Origin: Gorillibacterium timonense | GTDB taxonomy: Bacteria > Bacillota > Bacilli > Paenibacillales > NBRC-103111 | Assembly: GCF_001457415.1 (NCBI RefSeq) | Contig: NZ_LN881722.1 | Coordinates: 186,001 to 250,000 of the forward strand | Direction of reading: 5' to 3' | DNA: 64,000 bases | Part shown: in pieces, positions 8,085-18,143 of the stretch | Numbering within the stretch: position 1 is the stretch's first letter | Layout: each line of letters begins with the position of its first letter | The notes under the pieces: model-generated | Seen by the model: the letters and a program-made list of their open reading frames with translations, nothing else | Told to the model about the DNA's origin: nothing | Database searches by the model: none | Program-made: the position numbers and the translations under genes

Positions 8085-9016
8085 AAAAACCGAACCAGTT
8101 GGAACAAGGGTCGAAAGCGGGCGGGGCAGAGTCGGAGTCACTGAAGAAAGAACCGGAGTTGATGGAGAACATATCGGGATTGATGGGGAAGGAACCGAAC
8201 GAGTTTGGATCAAAGTCGGAATCGCTGGAGAACGAATCGAAAAAGCCGATGGCATCGCCACTTTTGCGGCTTACGGGCAAGCGGGTTTTCTCTCTCATTG
8301 GAGTCTTGGCGGGGCTGCATCTCCTTTGGTATGTACTCGCTCTCTTGATGAACAATTCGATCCTGCCTGCTCCCGGACCGGTGTACGCCTCCATGGACGA
8401 GTTGGTCCGGTCGGGCATCGGCAAGCATGTCGCTTACAGCCTATACCGGATTGCGGTGGGGATCGCAGGCGCGCTGATCATCGGCCTTGCGATCGGGCTG
8501 CTCATGGGGCGTTCCGCCCGGTGGAACAAGCTGCTCGATCCTGTGGTCTATCTCACCTACCCGATTCCCAAGATCGCCCTCCTGCCGGTAGCGATGCTGC
8601 TGTTCGGTCTGGGCGAAACCTCGAAGATTTTGCTGATCGGCCTCATCCTTGTCTTTCAGATCATCATCTCGGTGCGTGACGCGGTCAAGGCGATCCCCGA
8701 GGAAACCTATGACGTCCTGACGACGCTTGGCGCCGACTCCTGGGCTAAGTTCCGGCATGTGACCTTGCCGGGAGCCCTCTCCGTCATTCTCAGCACAGTG
8801 CGCATCTCGCTCGGCACTGCAATCTCCGTGTTGTTCTTCACGGAAATCTACGGGACGCAATACGGCGTGGGCTTCTTCATCATGGACGCTTGGTTGCGGA
8901 TGGATTACGCTCAGATGTATGCGGGCATTCTCGTGCTGAGCGCGGTAGGTTTCCTGCTGTTCATGATTGTGGACCTGCTCGATGCGGTCTGGATGAAGTG
9001 GCGCAGGCAACGGTGA
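8078..9016 (+). CDS. ABC importer permease (NitT/TauT type) with unusual N-terminal extension
   Basis: A 312-residue membrane protein. The permease part, residues ~65-312, has about six transmembrane helices and the EAA-type loop (EETYDVLTTLGADSWAKFRHVTLPGAL) that contacts the ATPase. Family members normally begin near the first helix; here about 57 hydrophilic residues rich in Glu, Lys, Ser and Asn precede it, coded by an imperfectly repetitive stretch (8100-8250). Internal ATGs (for example MASPLLRL, residue 58) would give a standard-length protein but lack a clear ribosome binding site. It is the last gene of the esterase-prenyltransferase-importer operon; a terminator follows. Confidence 0.9.
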   Translation: MVKKPNQLEQGSKAGGAESESLKKEPELMENISGLMGKEPNEFGSKSESLENESKKPMASPLLRLTGKRVFSLIGVLAGLHLLWYVLALLMNNSILPAPGPVYASMDELVRSGIGKHVAYSLYRIAVGIAGALIIGLAIGLLMGRSARWNKLLDPVVYLTYPIPKIALLPVAMLLFGLGETSKILLIGLILVFQIIISVRDAVKAIPEETYDVLTTLGADSWAKFRHVTLPGALSVILSTVRISLGTAISVLFFTEIYGTQYGVGFFIMDAWLRMDYAQMYAGILVLSAVGFLLFMIVDLLDAVWMKWRRQR

Positions 9017-9114
9017 ACATGGGGCTTCTCTTGCTGCTTCCTAGTTCACCTTCATAAGAAACCTCACCTTCGCGGGCTCATATGCCTGTCATATAAAGTG
9101 CGACTCGTGTGAAA

Positions 9115-9160
9115 AGACCGGACCTTCCGCCGCTAACTGGCGTGAGGGTCCGGTCTATTT
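9115..9160. terminator. Bidirectional terminator
   Basis: AGACCGGACC (9115-9124) pairs with GGTCCGGTCT (9147-9156), followed by ATTTT on plus and by CTTTTC on minus. It separates the importer operon (plus) from the first SLH protease (minus). Confidence 0.75.
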
Positions 9161-9187
9161 TCATTGAAGATCAGGCTGGATGCCAGA

Positions 9188-12100
9188 TCACTCCATCAAG
9201 CCCGCCTGGATCAGCAGGTGATGCAGGGCATAGGCGGCGAATTCGCGGGTGGCGGCGGTGTTCGGTCGGAAGAAGGAGCCTCCCGGAAGCGTGAAGCCAT
9301 CGATCACGCCCGCTTCTGCCAGCAAATTGACGCTATCTTTGGCATAAGCGGAGATCTTCGCGTCGTCCGCGAAGGGCACGATCGGGTTGGAGCGATCCTG
9401 CTTCCATTCCCCGCCGGTCAGCTTGAAGGCCCGATCCAGAATGACCGCGAGCTCCTCGCGGGTGACCTTGTCGTTCGGTGCAAATTTGCCGCCGCCGATG
9501 CCCTTGATGAGACCAGCGTTGTTCGCGGCTGTAACCTCGGCTGCGAACCAATCGGAGGATTTCACATCGGTGAAGACTTGCGCATCCGTCGCTTCTGTCG
9601 TCAAGCCGAGCGCACGGACGAGCAGAGCGGTGAATTCCGCCCGGGTCAAGTTGGCCTTGGGCGAGAAAGTCGTTGCCGTCGCCCCGTCGACGATCCATTT
9701 GTTAGCGAGCGCCTGAATGTCGGCTGCGGCATACGAGGAATCAATATCGGTGAAGGCTGGCTTTCGCGCTACTGCCGCGTAAACGGAGAAGCCTGGCCGG
9801 CTGACCGTTACGAGGGTGGTGCCGTCAGTTTGCTTCTTGAAGCTGGATGCGATAGGGGCGACGAAGCCATCTTGATCAACCAGTACGCCTGCTGTATTCG
9901 GATCAATACTGCCAGGTACGGTGAAGGAGCGTTTGATGAATTGCGGGCTCTTCACGACAAGCGGTTGCTTGCCCCCTGCTGTCAGCCATTTCGCATCATA
10001 GGATATCGGCGTGCCGATAAGGGTTCCCGAGGCGGCGGATATTTTGCTGTCAAGGGCTTTGCTTTTTTCTGCCGGTTGCAGGGTGAGCACAAAGCTCTTG
10101 GCATCGGCTGGCGCTTTGGCGAGCAATTCGGTGGGCAGGGCAATAGCGGAGCCGCTGGACCCGAATACGATTGTGCTCTTCGCCGGAAAGGAAGCCAACT
10201 GCTTCGCCTGCTCGGGCGTAAGCGACAACGAGGCGTTCTTTCGGGTTATCGCGTTATCCGCGATCACGAGAACAGCAGGAGCAGACCCGATGGATGAAAG
10301 GGCTGTTTTGAACGCATCATCCGAAAGAGTGACCTTGGCATCCAGATCCGAAAGAGCCACGATCGGCGCAAGGACGATGGGCTTCCTTTCGGGGTTTATT
10401 ACGGCTTGGGCGGCGTTGCTGTATGCAGGCAAGGCAGGGATCGAAGGAAGATTTCCGCCTGTCCCCGTATTGTCGCTTTCCGGCGAGTTGTCCACGCGAA
10501 AGGAAGTGGTGGCGGCGAATGCGATCGCTTTTCCCGTGCTGTCTACAGCCACTCCACCCGCCGCGGTCAGCTGAGCAGCCTGGATATAGATTTTGTACGT
10601 GCCGTCATCTAGGCGGCCGATAACCGGCTGGCCGTTTGACCCGATCACGGGAAGCCCTGCTGGAGTCACGCTGATATACTGCCCCGTTATCTTTTTCAGA
10701 GAATAAGTTCCTGGCTCAAAAAGCGGTCTCTGCGTAGGCATTCGGGGTATGTCGAGCAGACCGATGGGTTGATTGTTCAGGTTCAGCACATAGATCTGGT
10801 AGAGGTTCACCTTATCCGTCGCAAGCCGGAACGTAAGGTCGGTCGAGCTTTGAGCCGAGCGCTTCGGGTAGATGATCTTGTTGGTCAGCGCCAGCTCTTG
10901 AATCCCGATGTTCTCATAAGCGGGAGCCTCTTCGCCGGCATAGACGACGAAGGGCAGGCGAAGCACCGGTTGATCCGGATCGGACGAAGTGAGAACAACG
11001 GTTCCTTCATAGCGAGTATTCAGCGGAGTGTCGGCACCGACGGTTAATTGGAGTTCGAACGATTGAACTCCTTGGGGTGCCAGATCGATCGCACTCTGCG
11101 ACAGGGTCGCTTTTACGCTGTCGCTGCGAAGCTGCTCGTCCCATTCGATGCGGCTTGCATACGAGAGAGCTTTGTTTGCTTTATTGGCGAGTGTCAGGGT
11201 TTTGGAGAGGGCATCGCTTCCCGGACGCACCACGCCAAAGCTCGCAGAGGAATTCAAATTGGTGATGAGCTTGGCCTGAAAGCTTTTGTCGAGAAGGGTG
11301 ATCGGTTCTACTGCTTGCAGAAGAGCCGACGTTTCGATGGCTTCCTTCACATCGACGCGGCCAGAACCTTGGCCTTGATGCTCTTCCCCGATATCGACAG
11401 CGGTATTGGAGAGAGCCGCTCGGATATCTGCCGGAGTATAGTTCGGATGAGCTTGCTTGATGAGAAGTGCCAGCCCCGTGACATGGGCGGACGCGATGCT
11501 GGTGCCGCTGAGTCGATCGTATGCGGCGGAATACGGATAACCGGGCTTGCCGAACTCATTGGCGGGAGTGGTGGACATAATGTTCTGACCCGGGGCAACG
11601 ACATCCGGCTTGATGCTGAGCTGGCTGTCCGCGTTCGGTCCCCGCGAGCTGAAGCTGGAGAGCTGATCCTTCGATCTCGGGATCTCGGTGAACGCCGGGT
11701 TGAAGGTGACCTGCAGGCGAGTGTCCGGATTTTCCTTCAGTGAACGAGCGAGCGCGCGTCCCTCGGCTCCTGTCATTTCGAACGTGGGCACAAATTGCGG
11801 GCTGTCTCCAAGGAAGACATCGATATAGCCGTCTCTGCCCGGAATCTGAGGACTCAGATCAACGACTCCGCCTACGGAATAGGAATTGTTGTTGAAGTAG
11901 ATAGCTGCTAGGGCATGATGCTTTCGGGCAATCTTGATTTTCACGTCATAGGAGAGGTCTCCTCGGGAAATGAGAACCACCTTACCCGCGACATCGGACG
12001 GATAATCCCGGTCGCGACCGAGCCCGACGTAGACAAGCTCCAGCGGCTTGGTACCGAGAATATCTGCGAAGGCTGCTTTACCGGTTTCGTAAGCCATCGT

Positions 12101-13342
12101 TTGGAAAGCGCCGTAGGTGCTGTACGTAGCGGTAACGACGGAGGGGTCTTCCTTCAGCACTGCTTCCGGCGTCAAGCTGCCCTTGTACAAGGAGGTCTCG
12201 GCCGTTACCGAACCGACGGCAATGGCGAGCTGCGCTACAGCAAGTGATCCGAGGGTATGGAGGCCCGGACCGGTGTTGCCGCTGGCGGTGACAACCGTGA
12301 TGCCGGAGAGGACCGCGTTGTTGATGGCGATCGCCTCGGGGGAATTTACATCCTGTTCCGTCTCCGACCCGAGCGAAAGATTGAGGACATCCACGCCATC
12401 CTTGATGGCATGCTCAATGCCGTCGATGATCTGGGCGGACGTGCCGGTGAAAGCCGTCGGGTCAACCGGATTTCGAGAGAGGACCTTGTAGACGTACAGC
12501 TCGGCATCGGGAGCAACACCCTTATGCCGGATTTCACCGGTATCGTTAGCGGCTTGTCCGACGATGATCCCGGCGATATGCGTGCCGTGAGAGGAAGCCT
12601 GAAGTCCATAAGCAGGAATTGGAGGTTCTTCATTCGGGTCGGAGTCTCCGTTGACGGAGTCATAACCGCCTCGATAGGCGGGGGCGATGTCCGGATGCTG
12701 GCGATCCACCCCGGAGTCCACGATGCCTACTTTTAACCCTTTTCCCGTATAGGTGTTGGCCCAAGCCCAATCGGCGCGAATCTGTTTGAGCGGGGCTTCG
12801 TCCAGGTAAGTCGTTGACTCCTCTGGCGTAGGCGCGGAATCAGGAAGCGCAGACCAAACGGAATTCTCGTGAATGGAGGCGACGCCTGGAATGGAGGCGA
12901 GCTCGGGAATCTTATTCGCGGGAATCGAGATTTCGAAGCCGTTCAATACCGTGTTGTACGTGTAGTGGACGTTCAGGTCGAGCCCTTCGGCCTGTGCTTG
13001 CTGCAGCACATCCGCTTGTTCCTGGTCAACGGCTGCCTCTGCGGCCTCCGCTGCCTCTGCCGACAGCGCAGTAAAGCTCTGCTTCTCCGATGCTCGTACC
13101 GCTGCGGCGGGAGCTTCGCTTAGCTGAACGATGACGCGCACCGTTTCCGGCGACTCGATGTCAATTCCCGGTGAAATGACCGGAGCTGAAGAAGATGCCA
13201 GATTTTGTAGAGCGCTTTCTACTATAAGCGGATAAATGGTCTGGTTAGTAGAGCTTGCTGCTGAGGCGATTCCAGGCATACCGCTTGCGGTGATACCAAA
13301 AGCTAAGGCAAGAAGAGAAAGCTTGCGCAACCCTGTCTTCAA
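9188..13342 (-). CDS. Giant cell-surface subtilisin-like protease (S8) with C-terminal SLH repeats, copy 1
   Basis: A 1384-residue exported protease. The TTG at 13342 is chosen as start because GGAGGGG (13349-13355) lies 6 bases upstream; the paralogue starts the same way. A signal peptide (KLSLLALAFGITASGMPGIASA) and an inhibitor-I9-like propeptide (~65-165) lead into the S8 domain. Catalytic Asp209 (VDSGVD), His252 (SHGTHIAG), oxyanion Asn356 and Ser615 (GTSIASAHVTG) are all present. A PA domain (~430-550) is inserted before the Ser, as in lactocepin/Vpr-type enzymes. Then come Fn3-like and linker regions and three SLH repeats (~1200-1384) that bind pyruvylated secondary cell-wall polymer. 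It should act as a wall-attached protease. Monocistronic. Confidence 0.93.
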   Translation of the reverse strand: MKTGLRKLSLLALAFGITASGMPGIASAASSTNQTIYPLIVESALQNLASSSAPVISPGIDIESPETVRVIVQLSEAPAAAVRASEKQSFTALSAEAAEAAEAAVDQEQADVLQQAQAEGLDLNVHYTYNTVLNGFEISIPANKIPELASIPGVASIHENSVWSALPDSAPTPEESTTYLDEAPLKQIRADWAWANTYTGKGLKVGIVDSGVDRQHPDIAPAYRGGYDSVNGDSDPNEEPPIPAYGLQASSHGTHIAGIIVGQAANDTGEIRHKGVAPDAELYVYKVLSRNPVDPTAFTGTSAQIIDGIEHAIKDGVDVLNLSLGSETEQDVNSPEAIAINNAVLSGITVVTASGNTGPGLHTLGSLAVAQLAIAVGSVTAETSLYKGSLTPEAVLKEDPSVVTATYSTYGAFQTMAYETGKAAFADILGTKPLELVYVGLGRDRDYPSDVAGKVVLISRGDLSYDVKIKIARKHHALAAIYFNNNSYSVGGVVDLSPQIPGRDGYIDVFLGDSPQFVPTFEMTGAEGRALARSLKENPDTRLQVTFNPAFTEIPRSKDQLSSFSSRGPNADSQLSIKPDVVAPGQNIMSTTPANEFGKPGYPYSAAYDRLSGTSIASAHVTGLALLIKQAHPNYTPADIRAALSNTAVDIGEEHQGQGSGRVDVKEAIETSALLQAVEPITLLDKSFQAKLITNLNSSASFGVVRPGSDALSKTLTLANKANKALSYASRIEWDEQLRSDSVKATLSQSAIDLAPQGVQSFELQLTVGADTPLNTRYEGTVVLTSSDPDQPVLRLPFVVYAGEEAPAYENIGIQELALTNKIIYPKRSAQSSTDLTFRLATDKVNLYQIYVLNLNNQPIGLLDIPRMPTQRPLFEPGTYSLKKITGQYISVTPAGLPVIGSNGQPVIGRLDDGTYKIYIQAAQLTAAGGVAVDSTGKAIAFAATTSFRVDNSPESDNTGTGGNLPSIPALPAYSNAAQAVINPERKPIVLAPIVALSDLDAKVTLSDDAFKTALSSIGSAPAVLVIADNAITRKNASLSLTPEQAKQLASFPAKSTIVFGSSGSAIALPTELLAKAPADAKSFVLTLQPAEKSKALDSKISAASGTLIGTPISYDAKWLTAGGKQPLVVKSPQFIKRSFTVPGSIDPNTAGVLVDQDGFVAPIASSFKKQTDGTTLVTVSRPGFSVYAAVARKPAFTDIDSSYAAADIQALANKWIVDGATATTFSPKANLTRAEFTALLVRALGLTTEATDAQVFTDVKSSDWFAAEVTAANNAGLIKGIGGGKFAPNDKVTREELAVILDRAFKLTGGEWKQDRSNPIVPFADDAKISAYAKDSVNLLAEAGVIDGFTLPGGSFFRPNTAATREFAAYALHHLLIQAGLME

Positions 13343-13543
13343 ATGAGTCCCCTCCAACAAAAATGATAGAAGATTAGCCTCCTAATAGGAAGAAGCTTGC
13401 AGCGATAACGAGAGCCGCCTGCTTGTCCCTTTAGGAAAATATGCCAAAAGATTACAACAATAATGATTCTATCATATTCATTTTGGAGAAATCCGCAGAA
13501 TCCTGTCGATAGGCTGGAGAATCGTGAGAAGGATGTAAAAGGG

Positions 13544-13581
13544 TAAAAAAACCCCCTTTTCCGATGACTCGGAAAAGGGGG
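13544..13581 (-). terminator. Intrinsic terminator of SLH protease copy 2
   Basis: A 13-bp perfect stem (13552-13564 with 13569-13581, loop of 4) followed on the minus strand by seven T. It lies 54 bases past the stop codon of copy 2 and upstream of copy 1, so the two proteases are separate transcripts. The ~200 bases between it and the copy 1 start should hold the copy 1 promoter; I could not assign one. Confidence 0.9.
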
Positions 13582-13634
13582 AACGTCAGGAATCATTCAA
13601 TCATCTTACGGTTTTATCAACCAGGTATTAATGA

Positions 13635-16600
13635 TTAGTCGATAAGCCCGGTCTTGACCAGTAGCCCGTGGAGAGCAGCAGCTGCGAAGTCGCGGGTAGC
13701 AGCAGTGTTCGGCCGGTAGTAAGAGCCTCCTGGGAGTGTGAAGCCGCTGATGACGCCTGCATCGGACAGGGCCTTGACGCTATCCTTGGCATAAGCCGAT
13801 ACTTTGGCATCGTCTGCGTAAGGAACGATCGGGTTGAGGCCACTCGGCTTCAGTTCGATGCCGGTCAGCTTGAGCGCCCGGTCGAGAATAACAGCGAGAT
13901 CTTCGCGGGTAACCTGGGCGTTAGGTGCGAACTTGCCGCTTCCGATTCCCTTGATCAATCCTGCTTCACTTGCGGCTGCAACATCAGAGGCGAACCAGTC
14001 GGAGTCCTTCACGTCAGTGAAGTTAGCCGTATCGGTTGCTTTCAGACCGAGTGCGCGAACCAGCAGAGCAGTGAATTCCGCACGAGTCAGGTTCGCCTTC
14101 GGTGAGAAGGTGGTAGCCGTGGTCCCATCGATGATCCACTTGTTAGCAAGGGCTTGAATATCCGAAGCTACTGTGGAAGAAGCGATATCCGTGAAGGCTA
14201 CAGTGCGGGTTGCTGCGGCATAGACCGAGAAGCCCGGACGGCTGACCGTCACGAGGGTAGTGCCATCGGTTTGTTTCTTGAAGACGGAGGAAACCGGAGT
14301 CACGACTCCATCTTCTTCAAAGAGAACGCCAGCCGTATTGGGCTCGATGCTGCCCGGTACGGTGAAGGAGCGTTTGATGAAGACATTGTTCGGCGTTGCT
14401 ACAGCTTTGCTGCCGGATGCAGTCACCCAGTTGGCTTCAAAGGAAACCGGAGTTCCTGCGATCGTACCAGCGCCCAGCTTGGCGGTGAAGGATGCTTTGG
14501 CATCTTCGGCCGGTTTCACCGTAAGCTCTAGCTTGGCTCCAGCCGGTGCATTCGCCAGAAGCGAGGTCGGCAGAGCGACAGCGGAACCGCCGGCAGTGAA
14601 GACAACCGTGCTCTTCGCTGGGAGTCCGGCAAGCAGCTTGACTTGCTCGGCCGTCAGAGAAAGCTTGGCATTGGCAGCGCTGTCCGTGATGAGGATTGCG
14701 GCTGCGGAAGTTCCAGCAGACGTAACGGCTGCTTTCAGCGCGTCATAGGTAACGGTAACGACGGCTGCGCCATCTTTGGTCTCAGAAGTCGCAGACACGA
14801 CTTCTTGTTTCAGACCTTGATCGACAACGGCTGCGGCAGCACCGCTAGCGGAAGGTGCTGCAGGTACGTATGCTCCGCCACCAGTGTATACGGTGGAGTT
14901 GTCGACGCGGAAGGAGGTGATGCCATAGTATTCAACTAAAGGCGCATCGTCCTTATCGACATATTGATTCATGTCTTCATCGACTAGGGTAGCATACACA
15001 TACAAAGAGTAGACACCGTCAACGAGATGTTTCTTAACCTCTTTACCATCTACAAAGTCGATGTATGAGCCGTTAATTCCTTCTTTCCCGTAATTGCCTG
15101 CAGGAATATACTCTTCATCACTTCCGGTATAGATCTGTCCGAGCGATCCCAAGATGTTCCCGTCCAAATCAGCAATCAGATATTGAATGAGGTTAACATA
15201 TTCGGCATCTGCAGTGAAACGGAAGGACAGATCTGTGCTATTTTGAGCTGAACGATTTGGATAAATCAAAGTGTTCGTAAGCTTAACTTGGTCAATGGGA
15301 TTATCTGCGAATTCCGGCTGACCATCCCCAACATGGACCACAAACGGAAGGTGTAAGGTGGGTTGATTAATAGCTGTTAAAGTCACTGTTCCTTCATACC
15401 AACCAGAAGGAGTGTGTGCACCAGCAGAAAGTTGAAGCTCGAAATCCTGGGTTTGTTTTGCCCCTACTGTTACGGTGGTAGTAGAAAGAGTAGCATTTAC
15501 TTCTTTATCAGGAACAAGCCAATCGATCGAGGCTTGATAGGTCAGATCTTCATTCGATGTATTCTTGACCTGTAATGTCTTCGAATGATTAGTTCCAGGA
15601 CTTACGATACCAAAACTTGCAGAAGGATTATAGTTAATGACGTCTTTGAATTGGTGAGAAGTATCCAGAATTTGAATAGGCTCGACAGCCGTAAGCAGGG
15701 CGGGGGTTAGGATTGCATTTTTTACATTTGCTCTACCTGATCCACCTTGATAATAATCTTCTTGATCGATGATAGGGTCAGCTGTATTAGCTAGGGCGGC
15801 CCGAACATCGAAAGGAGTATACAAAGGATGTGCTTGCTTGATCAGCAGAGCCAAGCCAGCAACATGGGGCGTAGCCATACTCGTCCCACTCTTGCGACCG
15901 TAAGCGTTATTGTAGGAGCCATCAAACGAGGGTAAAGTAGACAAAATGCTAACACCAGGTGCGCTAACATCAGGTTTAATGCTTAACGAAGAATCAAAGT
16001 TAGGTCCATAAGAAGTAAAGCTGGCCAACTTATCACCATTCGGAGTTGCTACAAACGGTTCAAACGTGAAAGTGACTTGCTTATTTTGTTGAACCATTTG
16101 GCGGGCTATAGCACGGCCATAACTACCTGGTACTTCGAGGATTAAAGGATAATCGCTGTTCTCACCATACAGATTCCCGATTGTACCATCCCTACCGGGG
16201 ATGAACGCTGATAAATCAGCATCTGTACTAGTGGCATTAGCATTGCCATTAAAGAGAATAATGGCCTTTGCACCTCTATCTTTTGCGTTTTGAAACTTAT
16301 CAACAAAGTTATTAAGTCCTCTAGAAATCAAAACGACTTTCCCCGCTACGTTTTCTTTAAAGTCTTCGGCACGCCCCAGACCTGCATAAACGGGAGTCAG
16401 TGTTTGTCCGGCAAAAAGTTCATCAAAAGCTTCTTTATCCTGACTCGGGAGCCATGAAATCACGTTAAAGTTACCGTAAGTGCTGTATGCTGCAGTAGTG
16501 ACAGAGTCATCTTCGATGGTAGGAATGAATTTTCCGCTGTAAGCAAAAGATGTAGCGGTTACAGCTCCGACCGAAATCCCTAATTGAGTTGATGCAGGAG

Positions 16601-17684
16601 ATCCCATGGTTTGGAGACCCGGCCCTGCATTCCCGTTAGCAACTACAACTGTGACTCCCATCAGAGTTGCATTGTTCAAAGCGATAACTTCGGGGGAGTT
16701 TACATTTTTTTCGGAGTCCGAGCCTAGAGAGAGGTTAAGAACATCCATATGATCTTTTACAGCACGCTCGATCCCATCTAAAACTTGAGCGGTTGATCCA
16801 GTTGCACTAGTAGGCCGCTCTGGATCTTTACCAAGAACCTTGTAAACATGAAGCTCTGCACCATATGCGATGCCTTTTTGAGAGATTGCATTTGATTTGT
16901 TATTAAATTGACCAATGATTGTACCGGATACGTGTGTGCCATGACTAGTTCCTGCAAACCCTATAGAAGGATCGGGAAGATCTTCAAAGGGATCGTCATC
17001 ACCATTGAAGGAGTCATACCCTCCTGCATAAGCAGGTTTGATGTCGGGGTGATTATAGTCAACCCCGCTATCAATGACACCGATCTTCAGTCCCGCACCG
17101 GTGTATCCCTCGGCCCAAGCCCAATCTGCGCTGACTTGCTTGATCGGTGCATTATCATATGCTGCAGTCGTCACAGTCGGATCTGTTTCATCTGGTTCGA
17201 CATACCAAGTGCTGTTCTCATTAATGGCGACAACACCCGGAATCTTGGCGAGCTCCGGCAATTTGTTGGCCGGAACGGTCACTTCGAAACCGTTCAACAC
17301 GGTATCGTATTGATAGTTGACATCGAGGTCAATGCCCTTGGAGGCGGCTTGCTTCAGGACACTCGTTTGCTGGCTGACGACCTTGGCTTCCGTTGCTTCT
17401 CCAGCCAAGGATTTCAATCCTTGCTTGGCGGCGTATTGCCCAACAGCAGCCGGTTGACCGCTTAACTGAACGACGACGCGGATCTTGTCCGAGGAAGTGG
17501 TGTTAATCTTAGAAGAGATGACCGGTTTTACGGATGCTGCGGCTTCAGATAGGGCTTTAGCTGATAGAAGCGGTGATTTCGCAGCGGATACTCCGGAAGC
17601 AGCCGAAGCAAATCCGGGAATGCCGCTTACGGTGACCCCGAGAGCCAAAGTCAGAAGTGATAGTTTCTTTAACCCTTTCTCCAA
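13635..17684 (-). CDS. Giant cell-surface subtilisin-like protease (S8) with C-terminal SLH repeats, copy 2
   Basis: A 1349-residue paralogue of copy 1 with the same layout. TTG start at 17684 behind GGAGGGG (17692-17698); signal peptide ending GFASA; I9-like propeptide; S8 domain with Asp205 (IDSGVD), His248 (SHGTHVSG), Asn352 and Ser602 (GTSMATPHVAG); PA insert (~430-540); Fn3-like region; three SLH repeats (~1160-1349). The triad is intact, so it should be an active wall-bound protease. Base composition is mosaic: roughly residues 208-918 are coded by AT-rich DNA, while both ends are GC-rich like copy 1 and the rest of the window. This suggests exchange of the core module while the export and anchoring ends stayed native. 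Confidence 0.93.
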   Translation of the reverse strand: MEKGLKKLSLLTLALGVTVSGIPGFASAASGVSAAKSPLLSAKALSEAAASVKPVISSKINTTSSDKIRVVVQLSGQPAAVGQYAAKQGLKSLAGEATEAKVVSQQTSVLKQAASKGIDLDVNYQYDTVLNGFEVTVPANKLPELAKIPGVVAINENSTWYVEPDETDPTVTTAAYDNAPIKQVSADWAWAEGYTGAGLKIGVIDSGVDYNHPDIKPAYAGGYDSFNGDDDPFEDLPDPSIGFAGTSHGTHVSGTIIGQFNNKSNAISQKGIAYGAELHVYKVLGKDPERPTSATGSTAQVLDGIERAVKDHMDVLNLSLGSDSEKNVNSPEVIALNNATLMGVTVVVANGNAGPGLQTMGSPASTQLGISVGAVTATSFAYSGKFIPTIEDDSVTTAAYSTYGNFNVISWLPSQDKEAFDELFAGQTLTPVYAGLGRAEDFKENVAGKVVLISRGLNNFVDKFQNAKDRGAKAIILFNGNANATSTDADLSAFIPGRDGTIGNLYGENSDYPLILEVPGSYGRAIARQMVQQNKQVTFTFEPFVATPNGDKLASFTSYGPNFDSSLSIKPDVSAPGVSILSTLPSFDGSYNNAYGRKSGTSMATPHVAGLALLIKQAHPLYTPFDVRAALANTADPIIDQEDYYQGGSGRANVKNAILTPALLTAVEPIQILDTSHQFKDVINYNPSASFGIVSPGTNHSKTLQVKNTSNEDLTYQASIDWLVPDKEVNATLSTTTVTVGAKQTQDFELQLSAGAHTPSGWYEGTVTLTAINQPTLHLPFVVHVGDGQPEFADNPIDQVKLTNTLIYPNRSAQNSTDLSFRFTADAEYVNLIQYLIADLDGNILGSLGQIYTGSDEEYIPAGNYGKEGINGSYIDFVDGKEVKKHLVDGVYSLYVYATLVDEDMNQYVDKDDAPLVEYYGITSFRVDNSTVYTGGGAYVPAAPSASGAAAAVVDQGLKQEVVSATSETKDGAAVVTVTYDALKAAVTSAGTSAAAILITDSAANAKLSLTAEQVKLLAGLPAKSTVVFTAGGSAVALPTSLLANAPAGAKLELTVKPAEDAKASFTAKLGAGTIAGTPVSFEANWVTASGSKAVATPNNVFIKRSFTVPGSIEPNTAGVLFEEDGVVTPVSSVFKKQTDGTTLVTVSRPGFSVYAAATRTVAFTDIASSTVASDIQALANKWIIDGTTATTFSPKANLTRAEFTALLVRALGLKATDTANFTDVKDSDWFASDVAAASEAGLIKGIGSGKFAPNAQVTREDLAVILDRALKLTGIELKPSGLNPIVPYADDAKVSAYAKDSVKALSDAGVISGFTLPGGSYYRPNTAATRDFAAAALHGLLVKTGLID

Positions 17685-17699
17685 ATAAATTCCCCTCCA

Positions 17700-18143
17700 T
17701 CACGAATTTTTATGTAGTACTCTTTTGATCCTCCCCCTGAAGAGCTGGATGTCCTTCCAACACCCTGCCTACAATTTCCAAGAAGAGTGGAAAGAATAAG
17801 AAGATTCTACCACCATGTTTACTTAAAATCTATAATCTATGTGAATATTTTTAACATTTGGTTAGGTATAAAAAGTCGTTATTGGCTTGAAAAACAGAAA
17901 AAATAGAAGGTGAATGATAGAATATATGTATATAGGTAATAAGTTACTGTTATCCATGTGAGATAACGTGACAGATTAAACGTATTACTTCCTATATATG
18001 TATGAAAAATGGAAGAAAGAAGTTTGAGGAGCCATTCTTGTAATTCCATAAACGACAGTAACAGGAATATAGATTGATTGGATTTTTGATAATTAATTGT
18101 ATTCAATAACTGTTGGTTGAATTGGGATGGAGGAATAGAAGTA
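17700..18143. other. AT-rich intergenic region upstream of SLH protease copy 2
   Basis: About 440 bases of AT-rich sequence with no convincing gene on either strand. It must contain the promoter of the minus-strand protease, but no -35/-10 pair stood out. Confidence 0.5.

Noticed and set aside
9164..11743. Plus-strand frames antisense to the first SLH protease
   Set aside because: They mirror codon bias of the protease; no independent gene evidence.
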